A stretch of DNA of 11,456 nucleotides. Origin: an uncultured Clostridia bacterium (lineage in GTDB: Bacteria; Bacillota; Clostridia; Oscillospirales; Acutalibacteraceae). Both the position numbers and the translations under genes were made by a program. Shown piece after piece: positions 1-6,309 of this stretch (the first letter of the stretch is position 1; the number at the start of each line of letters is the position of its first letter). The notes under the pieces were generated by a model, which saw only the letters and a list, made by a program, of their open reading frames with translations, had not been told where the DNA came from and did no database searches. Location: positions 1-11,456 of the forward strand of contig CAMFTS010000032.1 of NCBI GenBank assembly GCA_945988915.1, in the 5' to 3' direction.

Positions 1-50
1 TCAGTCATTTTTACAAAATGACAGCTCCCTTTACACAAGGGAGCCTGACA
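1..50. repeat. Palindromic intergenic repeat, copy 1 (cut by the window edge)
   Basis: This stretch aligns with 90-139 at 47 of 50 positions; the last 37 bases (14-50) match 103-139 exactly. It contains two hairpins. The first is GTCATTTT (4-11) pairing with AAAATGAC (15-22) around a 3-nt loop. The second is GCTCCCTT (24-31) pairing with AAGGGAGC (37-44) around TACAC. The arrangement TCAGTCA...TGACAGCTCCC...GGGAGCC resembles, from memory, a short repeat scattered between genes of many gut Clostridia; that link is recollection, not a search. The left end, probably CAATCCC, lies outside the window. Confidence 0.8.
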
Positions 51-91
51 AAAAAAGGAGGGATTGCCTTTTTTTATTATTTCAATCCCTC
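50..91. other. Alternative hairpins between the two repeat copies
   Basis: Two inverted repeats here share bases. GAGGGATTG (58-66) is the exact reverse complement of CAATCCCTC (83-91), a 9-bp stem with a 16-nt loop. AAAAAAAGG (50-58) is the exact reverse complement of CCTTTTTTT (67-75), a 9-bp stem with an 8-nt loop. Both need G58, and the second stem occupies the loop of the first, so they compete. The GGGATTG arm may be an inverted end of the same repeat family, since CAATCCC is the left end of copy 2. No coding sequence is apparent. Function is unknown. Confidence 0.5.
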
Positions 92-139
92 AGATATTTT
101 TTCAAAATGACAGCTCCCTTTACACAAGGGAGCCTGACA
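83..139. repeat. Palindromic intergenic repeat, copy 2
   Basis: This is the second and more complete copy, starting at CAATCCCTCAG (83-93) and ending with GGGAGCCTGACA (128-139). The main hairpin is kept: GCTCCCTT (113-120) pairs with AAGGGAGC (126-133) around TACAC. The first hairpin is damaged: the arm reads GATATTTT (93-100) where copy 1 has GTCATTTT, so it no longer pairs fully with AAAATGAC (105-112). The core is identical between copies while this arm has drifted. It lies just left of the terminator that separates this region from the sugar genes. Confidence 0.8.
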
Positions 140-145
140 TAAATG

Positions 146-171
146 AAACCGCCGATTTTTCGGCGGTTTTT
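146..171. terminator. Rho-independent terminator, possibly bidirectional
   Basis: A perfect 10-bp stem, AAACCGCCGA (146-155) with TCGGCGGTTT (160-169), closes a TTTT loop. On the plus strand it runs into five T residues (167-171), so it looks best suited to a plus-strand gene to the left of the window. Read on the minus strand it lies about 45 bp beyond the stop of the GH35 gene and is followed by GTTTCATTTA, a weaker T tract. It probably also ends the nahK-GH35 transcript. The minus-strand role is inference. Confidence 0.8.
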
Positions 172-212
172 ATGTTTGATTTCCGTTGCTTTTCGTTGAT
201 TTTTCGTCTTTT

Positions 213-2003
213 TTAACCTATATCGTGCTTGTCGGTGATTTCAACTTCACAATTACCGCGGCCGCTGATATTAAAGACAATAATCTCGTTCTCTTCTTTA
301 AGTATGGGACCCGGAATGTAAAGGGATTTTTGCGGTCCGACATTCCAATATCTGCCGAGATTAAAGCCGTTAACCGTAACAAAGCCACGCTCGAAGCCGT
401 TAAGATGAACAAAGCAGTCTGCCTGTGAGTCTGCCTTGAAATGACCTTTTAAGAATACAGGCTCGTCTTTATCCGAAGAGCCGTTGTATTGAAGCTTTTC
501 AAGGTTGTCAAGAGGCAAGGTCCATACATCGTAATTCATAAGTCGCTGAATACCGAGATAAATATCCGTAATGCCCTTGCGGTCGAGCATCTGTTCACCG
601 TAGTTAACTCTGCCCATGGTGTCAACAAGAACACCGATTTTTCTCTCGCCCTTGAGCTTCGGCATTAAGAAAGACTTGCTTTCGCCTTTCTTCTTAAAGA
701 GAATATCCTTTAAGCTGACTTTTTCATCTGATGTGTAAAGAGTACGGTCAATGCTGTGCTTTAATTGTCCGTCAAGATATACTCTTGCAAAGTCATGCAC
801 ATTCTTTATGTGAAGCGGACTTGCATTGTAAGTACCCGAAAGGTTTGTTTCATAGTAAATCATACCGAAATTCTGACCGAAGTATTCCATACTTTCAGGT
901 ACGGGAACATGGTGACGGGTACCTATATTGTCCAGATTGTCAAAAAGAGAAGCACATTCATCAAGCTGAACCTTACCTATGCGCTGAAGCTTCGGAGAGG
1001 GCGGAAGCTCGGCGGGTTCAATTTTCTGCGTATCGCAAAGGAGCTTTCTTACAGCGTGATATGCAGGTGTGTATTCGCCCCATTCTGTCAGGAGAGCGCA
1101 GTAGTCATAGCTCGTAACGGTAGGCTCGTATCCGTGGCCCGGATTTTGATTGGCACCTGCCGTAAAGCCGAAATTTGTGCCACCGTGGAACATATATATA
1201 TTAAAGCTTGCATTGTTACCGATAAAGCCCTTGAGCTCTTCAACAATTTCAAGTGAATTTCTTGTGTGATGAATATCGCGCCAATGGTCAAACCAACCGC
1301 ACCAGAATTCGCCGCACATATCGGGACCTTCATTTTCAAAATTCCGCATAACATTGAAAGCGGTTCTTGAGCGAGAGCCGAAATTCAGCACCTTGAAAAC
1401 ATCGGGAAGAGAACCGCCCGAAATCATATTGTTGTCGTTTCCGTCGGAGGTGAAGAGCAAACAGTCAATTCCGCAATCTCTTGTCAGTTTTTCAACATAG
1501 CGTAAATAATCTTTATCGTTACCGTATGCGCCGTATTCATTTTCAACCTGCATTGCTATTATATTGCCGCCGTTGCTTTGAAGATGCGGAACAAGACGGC
1601 GCAATAATTCGTGATAAAAACGGTCAATACATTTAAGAAAGTCAGGATACATACAGCGGATTTGCATATTTTTATCCTTTAAAAGCCATGCGGGAAGACC
1701 GCCGAAATCCCATTCGGCACAGATATACGGCCCCGGACGGACTATGGCATAAAGTCCGACTTTTTGCGCAATTTCAAGATATTTTTCGATATCTAAAATT
1801 CCCTCAAAATTAAAATTACCGGGCTGAGGCTCGTGTAAATTCCAACAAACATAGGTTTCAACCGTATTAAAACCTGCCGCTTTTAATTTCTTGAGTCTGT
1901 CCTCCCAATATTCCGGCACAGTGCGGAAATAGTGCATAGCGCCTGAATAAATATTGAATTTTTCACCGTCTAAATAAAAATTGTTTTCTTTAATTGTAAG
2001 CAT
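213..2003 (-). CDS. bgaC: GH35 beta-galactosidase, BgaC-like, probably beta-1,3-specific and cytoplasmic
   Basis: This 596-residue protein should hydrolyse terminal beta-galactosides. The N-terminal TIM barrel of glycoside hydrolase family 35 is clear: SGAMHYFR (20-27), NTVETYVCWNLHEP (46-59), RPGPYICAEWDFGGLPAWL (89-107). The VENEYG motif puts the acid/base at Glu156, and GEFWCGWFDHW puts the nucleophile at Glu232. The C-terminal half has the beta-sandwich features MGRVNYG and LGRYWNVGPQKSLYIPG. Length and end-to-end resemblance match the roughly 595-residue pneumococcal BgaC type (recalled), which prefers Gal-beta-1,3-GlcNAc; substrate preference here is inferred. There is no signal peptide, so it acts in the cytoplasm on imported sugar. 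The ATG has AAGGAA just upstream, overlapping the nahK stop codon; the genes are 10 bp apart and probably translationally coupled. Confidence 0.92.
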   Translation of the reverse strand: MLTIKENNFYLDGEKFNIYSGAMHYFRTVPEYWEDRLKKLKAAGFNTVETYVCWNLHEPQPGNFNFEGILDIEKYLEIAQKVGLYAIVRPGPYICAEWDFGGLPAWLLKDKNMQIRCMYPDFLKCIDRFYHELLRRLVPHLQSNGGNIIAMQVENEYGAYGNDKDYLRYVEKLTRDCGIDCLLFTSDGNDNNMISGGSLPDVFKVLNFGSRSRTAFNVMRNFENEGPDMCGEFWCGWFDHWRDIHHTRNSLEIVEELKGFIGNNASFNIYMFHGGTNFGFTAGANQNPGHGYEPTVTSYDYCALLTEWGEYTPAYHAVRKLLCDTQKIEPAELPPSPKLQRIGKVQLDECASLFDNLDNIGTRHHVPVPESMEYFGQNFGMIYYETNLSGTYNASPLHIKNVHDFARVYLDGQLKHSIDRTLYTSDEKVSLKDILFKKKGESKSFLMPKLKGERKIGVLVDTMGRVNYGEQMLDRKGITDIYLGIQRLMNYDVWTLPLDNLEKLQYNGSSDKDEPVFLKGHFKADSQADCFVHLNGFERGFVTVNGFNLGRYWNVGPQKSLYIPGPILKEENEIIVFNISGRGNCEVEITDKHDIG

Positions 2004-2013
2004 AGCCGTTTCC

Positions 2014-3111
2014 TTATTTTGCGGCGTCAGCCGTTATTTTTTTCATTTGCCCGAATTTTCTTTCGATATCCCTGACAAGCTCAAACTGTGTGCGGCAGCG
2101 AACGAGGTTATGCTCGGGATATTCCGTCTTGAAATAGACATCTCCGTTGAGATAGTCGGTTAAAAATCTTATTCCGCATTCAAGCGTCATAAGCTTTGCG
2201 GAAAACGGAAGATAAATTATTTCATTTTCCGTAAGGCTGTCCTTTGCACTTGCAAGATATCCCTCGGTATAGGCCTTGTAAAGCTCAAGGCTCAATGAAA
2301 CCTTGGATAAATCCTTTTCGTCCTCGCTTGCCGTATTTGCACCGAAACGGATACTGTCGCCGAAATCGTAAAGCGAAAGTCCGGGCATAACGGTATCAAG
2401 GTCAATTATGCAGATTCCCTCATTTGTTTCGTTGTCAAAAAGAATGTTGTTGAGCTTTGTATCGTTGTGAGTAACGCGAAGAGGCAATTCATTTTTAGCA
2501 AGCAATGCAAGTAAAACCTTAGTGTCCGGCTCGTGTTCGAGAACGAACTCAATTTCCTCGCGGACGGTATCTGCTCTGCCTGATTTGTCCTCCTGAACTG
2601 CCGTAATAAAATCACAGAATCTTGAAAATGTATCGTGAAATTTCGGTATTGTTTCGTAGAGGTCTTCAATCGGATAATCGGCAAGCAGTCTTTGAAAATT
2701 TCCGAAGGATTTGCCTGCGTTGTAGAATACCTCTGCCGATTCTATTGTATTGCAGGTGTAAACATCGTCAATGTAATGATAGCATCTCCAACAGTTGCCG
2801 TCTTCATCTTCACAAAAGTATTTCCCGTTTTTTGCTTTGAGGAAATCAAGAGTACAGCGTTCGGAGTTGCCGTTTGCCTTTCTCTTTAAATGATTTGTAA
2901 CGCTTGCAATATTAAGCATCAATTCGTCGGGATTTTTAAAGACATATGTATTGATTTTTTGAAGAGTATATTTATAATCTTTTTCTCCGTCGGTAAAAAT
3001 CAAAACATAGGTTGAGTTTATGTGACCTTCATCCTTGATTTTGAATTCCTTGAAAACGCCTGTGAAATCAAAATTCTCGCAAAGGAAATTCAGATTAAAA
3101 TCAGTATTCAT
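2014..3111 (-). CDS. nahK: N-acetylhexosamine 1-kinase (NahK-type, aminoglycoside phosphotransferase fold)
   Basis: This 365-residue protein probably phosphorylates GlcNAc or GalNAc at C1 with ATP, giving HexNAc-1-phosphate for the UDP-sugar or amino-sugar routes. It has the APH/choline-kinase fold. GHINSTY (29-35) forms the nucleotide-binding loop region. The Brenner-type catalytic motif THNDTKLNN (214-222) supplies Asp217. IDLDT (236-240) supplies the metal-binding Asp. GDSIRFGA, EDEKDLSKV and YPEHNLVR follow. These blocks closely match bifidobacterial NahK (about 359 residues) from memory, better than any antibiotic kinase. It is first in an operon with a GH35 galactosidase that would release its substrate. 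The ATG has AAGGA six bases upstream and a strong promoter at 3151-3179. Whether it prefers GlcNAc or GalNAc cannot be read from sequence. Confidence 0.87.
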   Translation of the reverse strand: MNTDFNLNFLCENFDFTGVFKEFKIKDEGHINSTYVLIFTDGEKDYKYTLQKINTYVFKNPDELMLNIASVTNHLKRKANGNSERCTLDFLKAKNGKYFCEDEDGNCWRCYHYIDDVYTCNTIESAEVFYNAGKSFGNFQRLLADYPIEDLYETIPKFHDTFSRFCDFITAVQEDKSGRADTVREEIEFVLEHEPDTKVLLALLAKNELPLRVTHNDTKLNNILFDNETNEGICIIDLDTVMPGLSLYDFGDSIRFGANTASEDEKDLSKVSLSLELYKAYTEGYLASAKDSLTENEIIYLPFSAKLMTLECGIRFLTDYLNGDVYFKTEYPEHNLVRCRTQFELVRDIERKFGQMKKITADAAK

Positions 3112-3150
3112 AGTAAATCCTTTCAGAGTGTACTTTCGTATATAACAATT

Positions 3151-3179
3151 ATTATATTATTAAAAGCCTGTTTCGTCAA
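3151..3179 (-). promoter_or_regulatory. Sigma-A-type promoter of the nahK-GH35 operon
   Basis: On the minus strand a -35 box TTGACG (plus 3174-3179) is separated by exactly 17 bp from a consensus -10 box TATAAT (plus 3151-3156). Transcription would start near 3144, leaving a leader of about 30 nt before the nahK ATG at 3111. No clear operator palindrome was found, although a sugar-responsive regulator would be expected. Such a consensus core suggests strong expression unless it is repressed. Confidence 0.75.
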
Positions 3180-3233
3180 TGTTATAAATCAAAGTTTAAA
3201 TACAGAAATTTATATTTTATTTACAAATATCTC

Positions 3234-3262
3234 TTTACATAAACCGTTATTTAAGATAAAAT
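3234..3262 (+). promoter_or_regulatory. Sigma-A-type promoter of the pyrH-polC operon
   Basis: A -35 box TTTACA (3234-3239) and a -10 box TAAAAT (3257-3262) are 17 bp apart in AT-rich DNA. The start of transcription would be near 3269, about 39 nt before the pyrH ATG. This supports pyrH as the first gene of the operon. The two divergent promoters have their -35 boxes about 55 bp apart. The rest of 3112-3307 is AT-rich spacer in which nothing else was recognised. Confidence 0.7.
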
Positions 3263-3307
3263 ATACTTGTGATTTTTGTAATTATTTTCAGGATTCGGAG
3301 GCTTTTG

Positions 3308-4012
3308 ATGGAATCGGTTTATAAGAGAATTCTTTTAAAATTAAGCGGAGAAGTTCTTGCAGGCGAAAAAGGTCACGGTTTTGACTTTGATGTTTTAAAT
3401 GATGTTTGTTCTTGGGTTAAAAAGTGTGCCGAAACAGGAGTTCAAATCGGACTTGTGGTCGGCGGAGGTAACTTCTGGAGAGGCCGTTCAAGCGGTGATA
3501 TGGACAGAACAAGAGCAGACCATATCGGTATGCTTGCAACAGTTATGAATTCACTCGCTCTTGCCGACACTCTTGAACAAATGGGTGTTGATGTAAGAGT
3601 TATGACAGCTATAGAAATGCGTCAGATTGCAGAGCCGTTTGTTAAGGCAGACGCTGTCAGACACCTTGAAAAAGGCAGAGTGGTAATATTCGGCTGCGGT
3701 ACGGGAAGCCCGTTTTTCTCAACCGATACAACCGCCGCTTTAAGAGCTGCCGAAATCGGCGCAGATGTAATATTTAAGGCTACAAATGTTGACGGTGTTT
3801 ACGACAAGGACCCCAATAAATTTGACGACGCCGTTAAGTATGATACACTTTCTCATACAGAGGTGTTGAGCAAAGGCTTAAAGGTTATGGACAGCACTGC
3901 GGCTTCGCTTTGCAGAGATAATAATATTCCTATACTCGTCTTCAACCTTTCTGACCCTGAAAATATTGTCAGAGCAGTTAAGGGTGAAAATATAGGCACT
4001 TTAGTTAAATAA
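3308..4012 (+). CDS. pyrH: UMP kinase PyrH
   Basis: This 234-residue cytoplasmic enzyme phosphorylates UMP to UDP with ATP, the step that opens UTP and CTP synthesis. It is a bacterial amino-acid-kinase-fold UMP kinase. Visible motifs are KLSGEVLAG (11-19), GGGNFWRG (52-59), GTGSPFFSTDT (131-141), ATNVDGVYDKDP (158-169) and MDSTAASLCRDNN (194-206). Length matches the family (about 235-240). The frame stays open upstream to a GTG at 3269, but the ATG at 3308 is chosen because CGGAGG sits six bases before it and the family starts just before the KLSGE region. The usual rpsB-tsf pair is absent directly upstream. frr begins 28 bp downstream. Confidence 0.97.
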   Translation: MESVYKRILLKLSGEVLAGEKGHGFDFDVLNDVCSWVKKCAETGVQIGLVVGGGNFWRGRSSGDMDRTRADHIGMLATVMNSLALADTLEQMGVDVRVMTAIEMRQIAEPFVKADAVRHLEKGRVVIFGCGTGSPFFSTDTTAALRAAEIGADVIFKATNVDGVYDKDPNKFDDAVKYDTLSHTEVLSKGLKVMDSTAASLCRDNNIPILVFNLSDPENIVRAVKGENIGTLVK

Positions 4013-4040
4013 TTAAAAAATACATTAAGGAGTAACTTTT

Positions 4041-4595
4041 ATGCAAGAAGTATTTGATTTTGCAAAAGGAAAAATGGAAAAAACCATAGACGCGCTTAAT
4101 CATGAGTTTGCCGGTATGAGAGCAGGCAGAGCATCTGCTTCGGTACTTGATAAAATTGTTGTTGATTACTACGGCGTTCCCACTTCAATTCAGCAGATGG
4201 CGGCTATTTCCGTACAGGAAGGCAGAATTCTTGTAATTCAGCCTTGGGACGCTACAACAATTAAGCCTATCGAAAAAGCAATTCAGGCATCTGATATCGG
4301 TATCAATCCTATGAATGACGGCAAGGTTATCAGACTTACATTCCCGCCTCTTACCGAGGAGAGAAGAAAAATGCTTTGCAAAGATGTAAGCAAGCTTGCA
4401 GAGGATTCAAAGGTTTCTATCCGTTCAACCCGCAGGGACGCTATCGACAAGCTCAAAAAAATGAAAAAAGACAGCGTAATTACAGAGGACGATTTGCATA
4501 ACGGCGAAGAAAAAATCCAGAAGATTACTGATGAATATGTTAAGAAAGCAGACGAGCTTTCAGCCGCTAAAGAAAAAGAAATTATGGAAATCTGA
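4041..4595 (+). CDS. frr: Ribosome recycling factor
   Basis: This 184-residue protein works with EF-G to split the post-termination ribosome so that it can be reused. Length is that of the family (about 185). The two-domain layout is intact. The first helix of the bundle carries GMRAGRASASVLD (25-37). The small beta domain contains VDYYGVPT (41-48), QPWD (67-70) and GINPMNDGKVIRL (87-99). The return helices contain PLTEERRK (103-110) and IRSTRRDA (127-134). Asn-Ile or Asn-Val is more usual than Ser-Thr before the RRDA block (from memory), a mild deviation. AAGGAG lies eight bases before the ATG. Pairing with pyrH is conserved in most bacteria. Confidence 0.97.
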   Translation: MQEVFDFAKGKMEKTIDALNHEFAGMRAGRASASVLDKIVVDYYGVPTSIQQMAAISVQEGRILVIQPWDATTIKPIEKAIQASDIGINPMNDGKVIRLTFPPLTEERRKMLCKDVSKLAEDSKVSIRSTRRDAIDKLKKMKKDSVITEDDLHNGEEKIQKITDEYVKKADELSAAKEKEIMEI

Positions 4596-4603
4596 TTTGA
4601 AAT

Positions 4604-4637
4604 GCAGAGCTATGCCGATCGGTTGGCTCTGCTTTTT
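4604..4637 (+). terminator. Terminator-like hairpin between frr and uppS
   Basis: GCAGAGC (4604-4610) pairs with GCTCTGC (4626-4632) as a perfect 7-bp stem, followed at once by TTTTT (4633-4637). The 15-nt loop holds a small palindrome, CCGATCGG (4615-4622), that may form an inner stem. It starts 8 bp after the frr stop, and uppS starts 38 bp after the T run. No convincing promoter was seen between it and uppS, so it is more likely a partial terminator or RNA-processing hairpin than the end of the operon. Confidence 0.6.
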
Positions 4638-4675
4638 CAGAAAGCCGTAAAACTTTAACATCGGAGAATACTGTT

Positions 4676-5410
4676 ATGGATAAAAACAATTTACCTCACT
4701 TTGACATTTTACCCGAACATATAGGATTCATTATGGACGGTAACGGCAGGTGGGCAAAGGAGAGAGGCTTACCCCGTTATAAAGGTCATATAGAGGGAGC
4801 AAAAACATTCCGTAAAATCGGTGAGTTTGCAGGTGATCTCGGAATTAAATATCTGACCTTTTACGCTTTTTCTACTGAAAATTGGAAGCGTCCGCCCGAA
4901 GAGGTTGCCGCTATTATGGACCTTTTCAGAGAATATCTGAAAGAGCTTGACGAGAGAAAAGCGGAGAACGAAGAAAAAGGTATTCAGGTTAATTTTATCG
5001 GCAATAAAAAGGGACTTCCGAAAGATATTCTTGCGATGATGAAGTACAGCGAAAAGATTACAAAAGACAAAACAAAGGTTTATCTTAATATCGCTGTAAA
5101 CTACGGAGGCAGAGAGGAAATTGTTCATTCCGTTAAAGAACTTGCACAGCAGGTTAAAAAAGGCAAGCTTAAGCCTGACGATATCACGGAGGAAATGATT
5201 TCCGACAATCTCTACACGGCAGGTATGCCCGACCCTGATTTAATAATCAGACCGAGCGGCGAGAAAAGACTTTCAAATTTCTTGCTCTGGCAGTCGGCAT
5301 ATGCGGAATTCTGGTCGTCAAATGTGCTTTGGCCTGATTTTACCGAAGATGATTTGGTCGAAGCCTTGAGGAATTTTGAAAAAAGAAACCGAAGATTTGG
5401 CGGCATTTGA
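4676..5410 (+). CDS. uppS: Undecaprenyl diphosphate synthase (cis-prenyltransferase)
   Basis: This 244-residue enzyme adds isopentenyl units in cis to farnesyl diphosphate to make the C55 lipid that carries peptidoglycan and teichoic acid precursors. Motifs run in the family order: HIGFIMDGNGRWAKERG (15-31) with the Mg-binding Asp21, TFYAFSTENWKRP (61-73), and IRPSGEKRLSNFLLWQ (191-206) holding the Arg and Ser residues that bind isopentenyl diphosphate. Pro193 stands where many homologues have Thr; Pro is, I believe, common in Clostridia. Length is normal. GGAGA lies eight bases before the ATG. The building block IPP comes from the MEP pathway, two genes of which (dxr, ispG) lie downstream in the same operon. 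Confidence 0.97.
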   Translation: MDKNNLPHFDILPEHIGFIMDGNGRWAKERGLPRYKGHIEGAKTFRKIGEFAGDLGIKYLTFYAFSTENWKRPPEEVAAIMDLFREYLKELDERKAENEEKGIQVNFIGNKKGLPKDILAMMKYSEKITKDKTKVYLNIAVNYGGREEIVHSVKELAQQVKKGKLKPDDITEEMISDNLYTAGMPDPDLIIRPSGEKRLSNFLLWQSAYAEFWSSNVLWPDFTEDDLVEALRNFEKRNRRFGGI

Positions 5411-5424
5411 TTGAGAGGATAATT

Positions 5425-6309
5425 ATGAAGAAAAAAGTATTTGCAGGCATTTTGTGCGCTTTGGCAGGCATTACGGTTATTTCGCTCAGAAATACAACGG
5501 TGTGGCTTTTTCCTGCGGCGGCTACTGTTGTCAGCCTTATGGCAACATTTGAAATAATTCATGCATTGGGAGTTAAAAATAAACTGATTAAGGCTTTAAC
5601 CTTTCTTGCAAGCGCAGCGATTCCCGTTTGGTTTGCCATGAGAAGCATAATTGCAGACTTTGCACAAAATCACGGATTAAACTTAAATCCGGCTTATTTT
5701 ATATTGCTTTACGGACTTGCAATTTTCATTGTTGCGCTGACGGATTTTGAAAATATTAAATTTCAAACCGCGTCTGCCGTTACGGTGACGAGTCTGGCAA
5801 TTCCCTTTGCGATTTCGGTACTTTTGTACTGCAATGAAATTGATATCATTTTCCCGAATGAGGGTTATACAAAGGCTCACGGCTTGTTCCTCATTCTCTT
5901 TGTAATGTTCTGCGCCTGGCTTACGGACACATTTGCATATTTTACGGGAAGCTTCCTGGGCAAACACAAGCTTTGCCCGAAGATAAGCCCTAAGAAAACG
6001 GTTGAGGGTGCAATCGGCGGTGTTCTCGGCGGAGTTTTAAGCGCAGTTATACTCTATGCCGTCTTTGAGAATTTTGTTTTCGACGACCCGCACAAGAGAT
6101 ATCTTGAGATTGTTCTGATTTCTGCCGTGCTTTCGGTTTTAGGTATGTGCGGCGATCTGACTTTCTCCGTACTTAAAAGAAACTGCGGCGTGAAGGATTT
6201 CTCAAATCTTGTTCCCGGTCACGGCGGAGTAATGGACCGTTTTGACAGCGAGGTTTTTGTTCTTCTCGGCTTCTATGCAATTATAAACATTTTCGGAGTG
6301 AAGTTCTGA
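5425..6309 (+). CDS. cdsA: Phosphatidate cytidylyltransferase (CDP-diacylglycerol synthase)
   Basis: This polytopic membrane protein of 294 residues converts phosphatidate and CTP to CDP-diacylglycerol, the precursor of phosphatidylglycerol and related lipids. It is built of hydrophobic segments, for example around 8-35, 56-72, 90-106, 117-135, 151-175, 194-214 and 226-242. The family signature is at the C-terminal side: GDLTFSVLKRN (243-253), then KDFSNLVPGHGG (257-268) and DRFDS (271-275). AWLTDTFAY (164-172) and SPKKTVEGAIGG (188-199) are also typical. A TTG at 5407 is in frame, but the ATG at 5425 is preferred because GAGAGG lies six bases upstream. The stop overlaps the dxr ATG by one base (TGATG), which indicates coupling. 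Confidence 0.95.
   Translation: MKKKVFAGILCALAGITVISLRNTTVWLFPAAATVVSLMATFEIIHALGVKNKLIKALTFLASAAIPVWFAMRSIIADFAQNHGLNLNPAYFILLYGLAIFIVALTDFENIKFQTASAVTVTSLAIPFAISVLLYCNEIDIIFPNEGYTKAHGLFLILFVMFCAWLTDTFAYFTGSFLGKHKLCPKISPKKTVEGAIGGVLGGVLSAVILYAVFENFVFDDPHKRYLEIVLISAVLSVLGMCGDLTFSVLKRNCGVKDFSNLVPGHGGVMDRFDSEVFVLLGFYAIINIFGVKF

Noticed and set aside
1..139. CRISPR array
   Set aside because: Only two copies of a strongly hairpinned unit, with a structured AT-rich interval rather than a spacer of regular length, and no cas genes nearby.
731..1256. Plus-strand open frames of 128 and 163 codons inside the GH35 gene
   Set aside because: They lie antisense within a fully conserved GH35 gene and resemble no protein I recognise. 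There is no ribosome binding site worth noting.
2014..3111. Aminoglycoside resistance phosphotransferase
   Set aside because: The fold is shared, but the motif blocks (THNDTKLNN, EDEKDLSKV, YPEHNLVR) match NahK, and the operon partner is a galactosidase.
3269..3307. Upstream in-frame GTG start for pyrH, adding 13 residues
   Set aside because: It falls at the predicted transcription start and has no ribosome binding site, and the added residues are unlike the family. The ATG at 3308 has CGGAGG at proper spacing.
5407..5424. TTG start for cdsA overlapping the uppS stop
   Set aside because: The ATG at 5425 has GAGAGG six bases upstream, and the protein then begins with the usual MKKK plus membrane segment.
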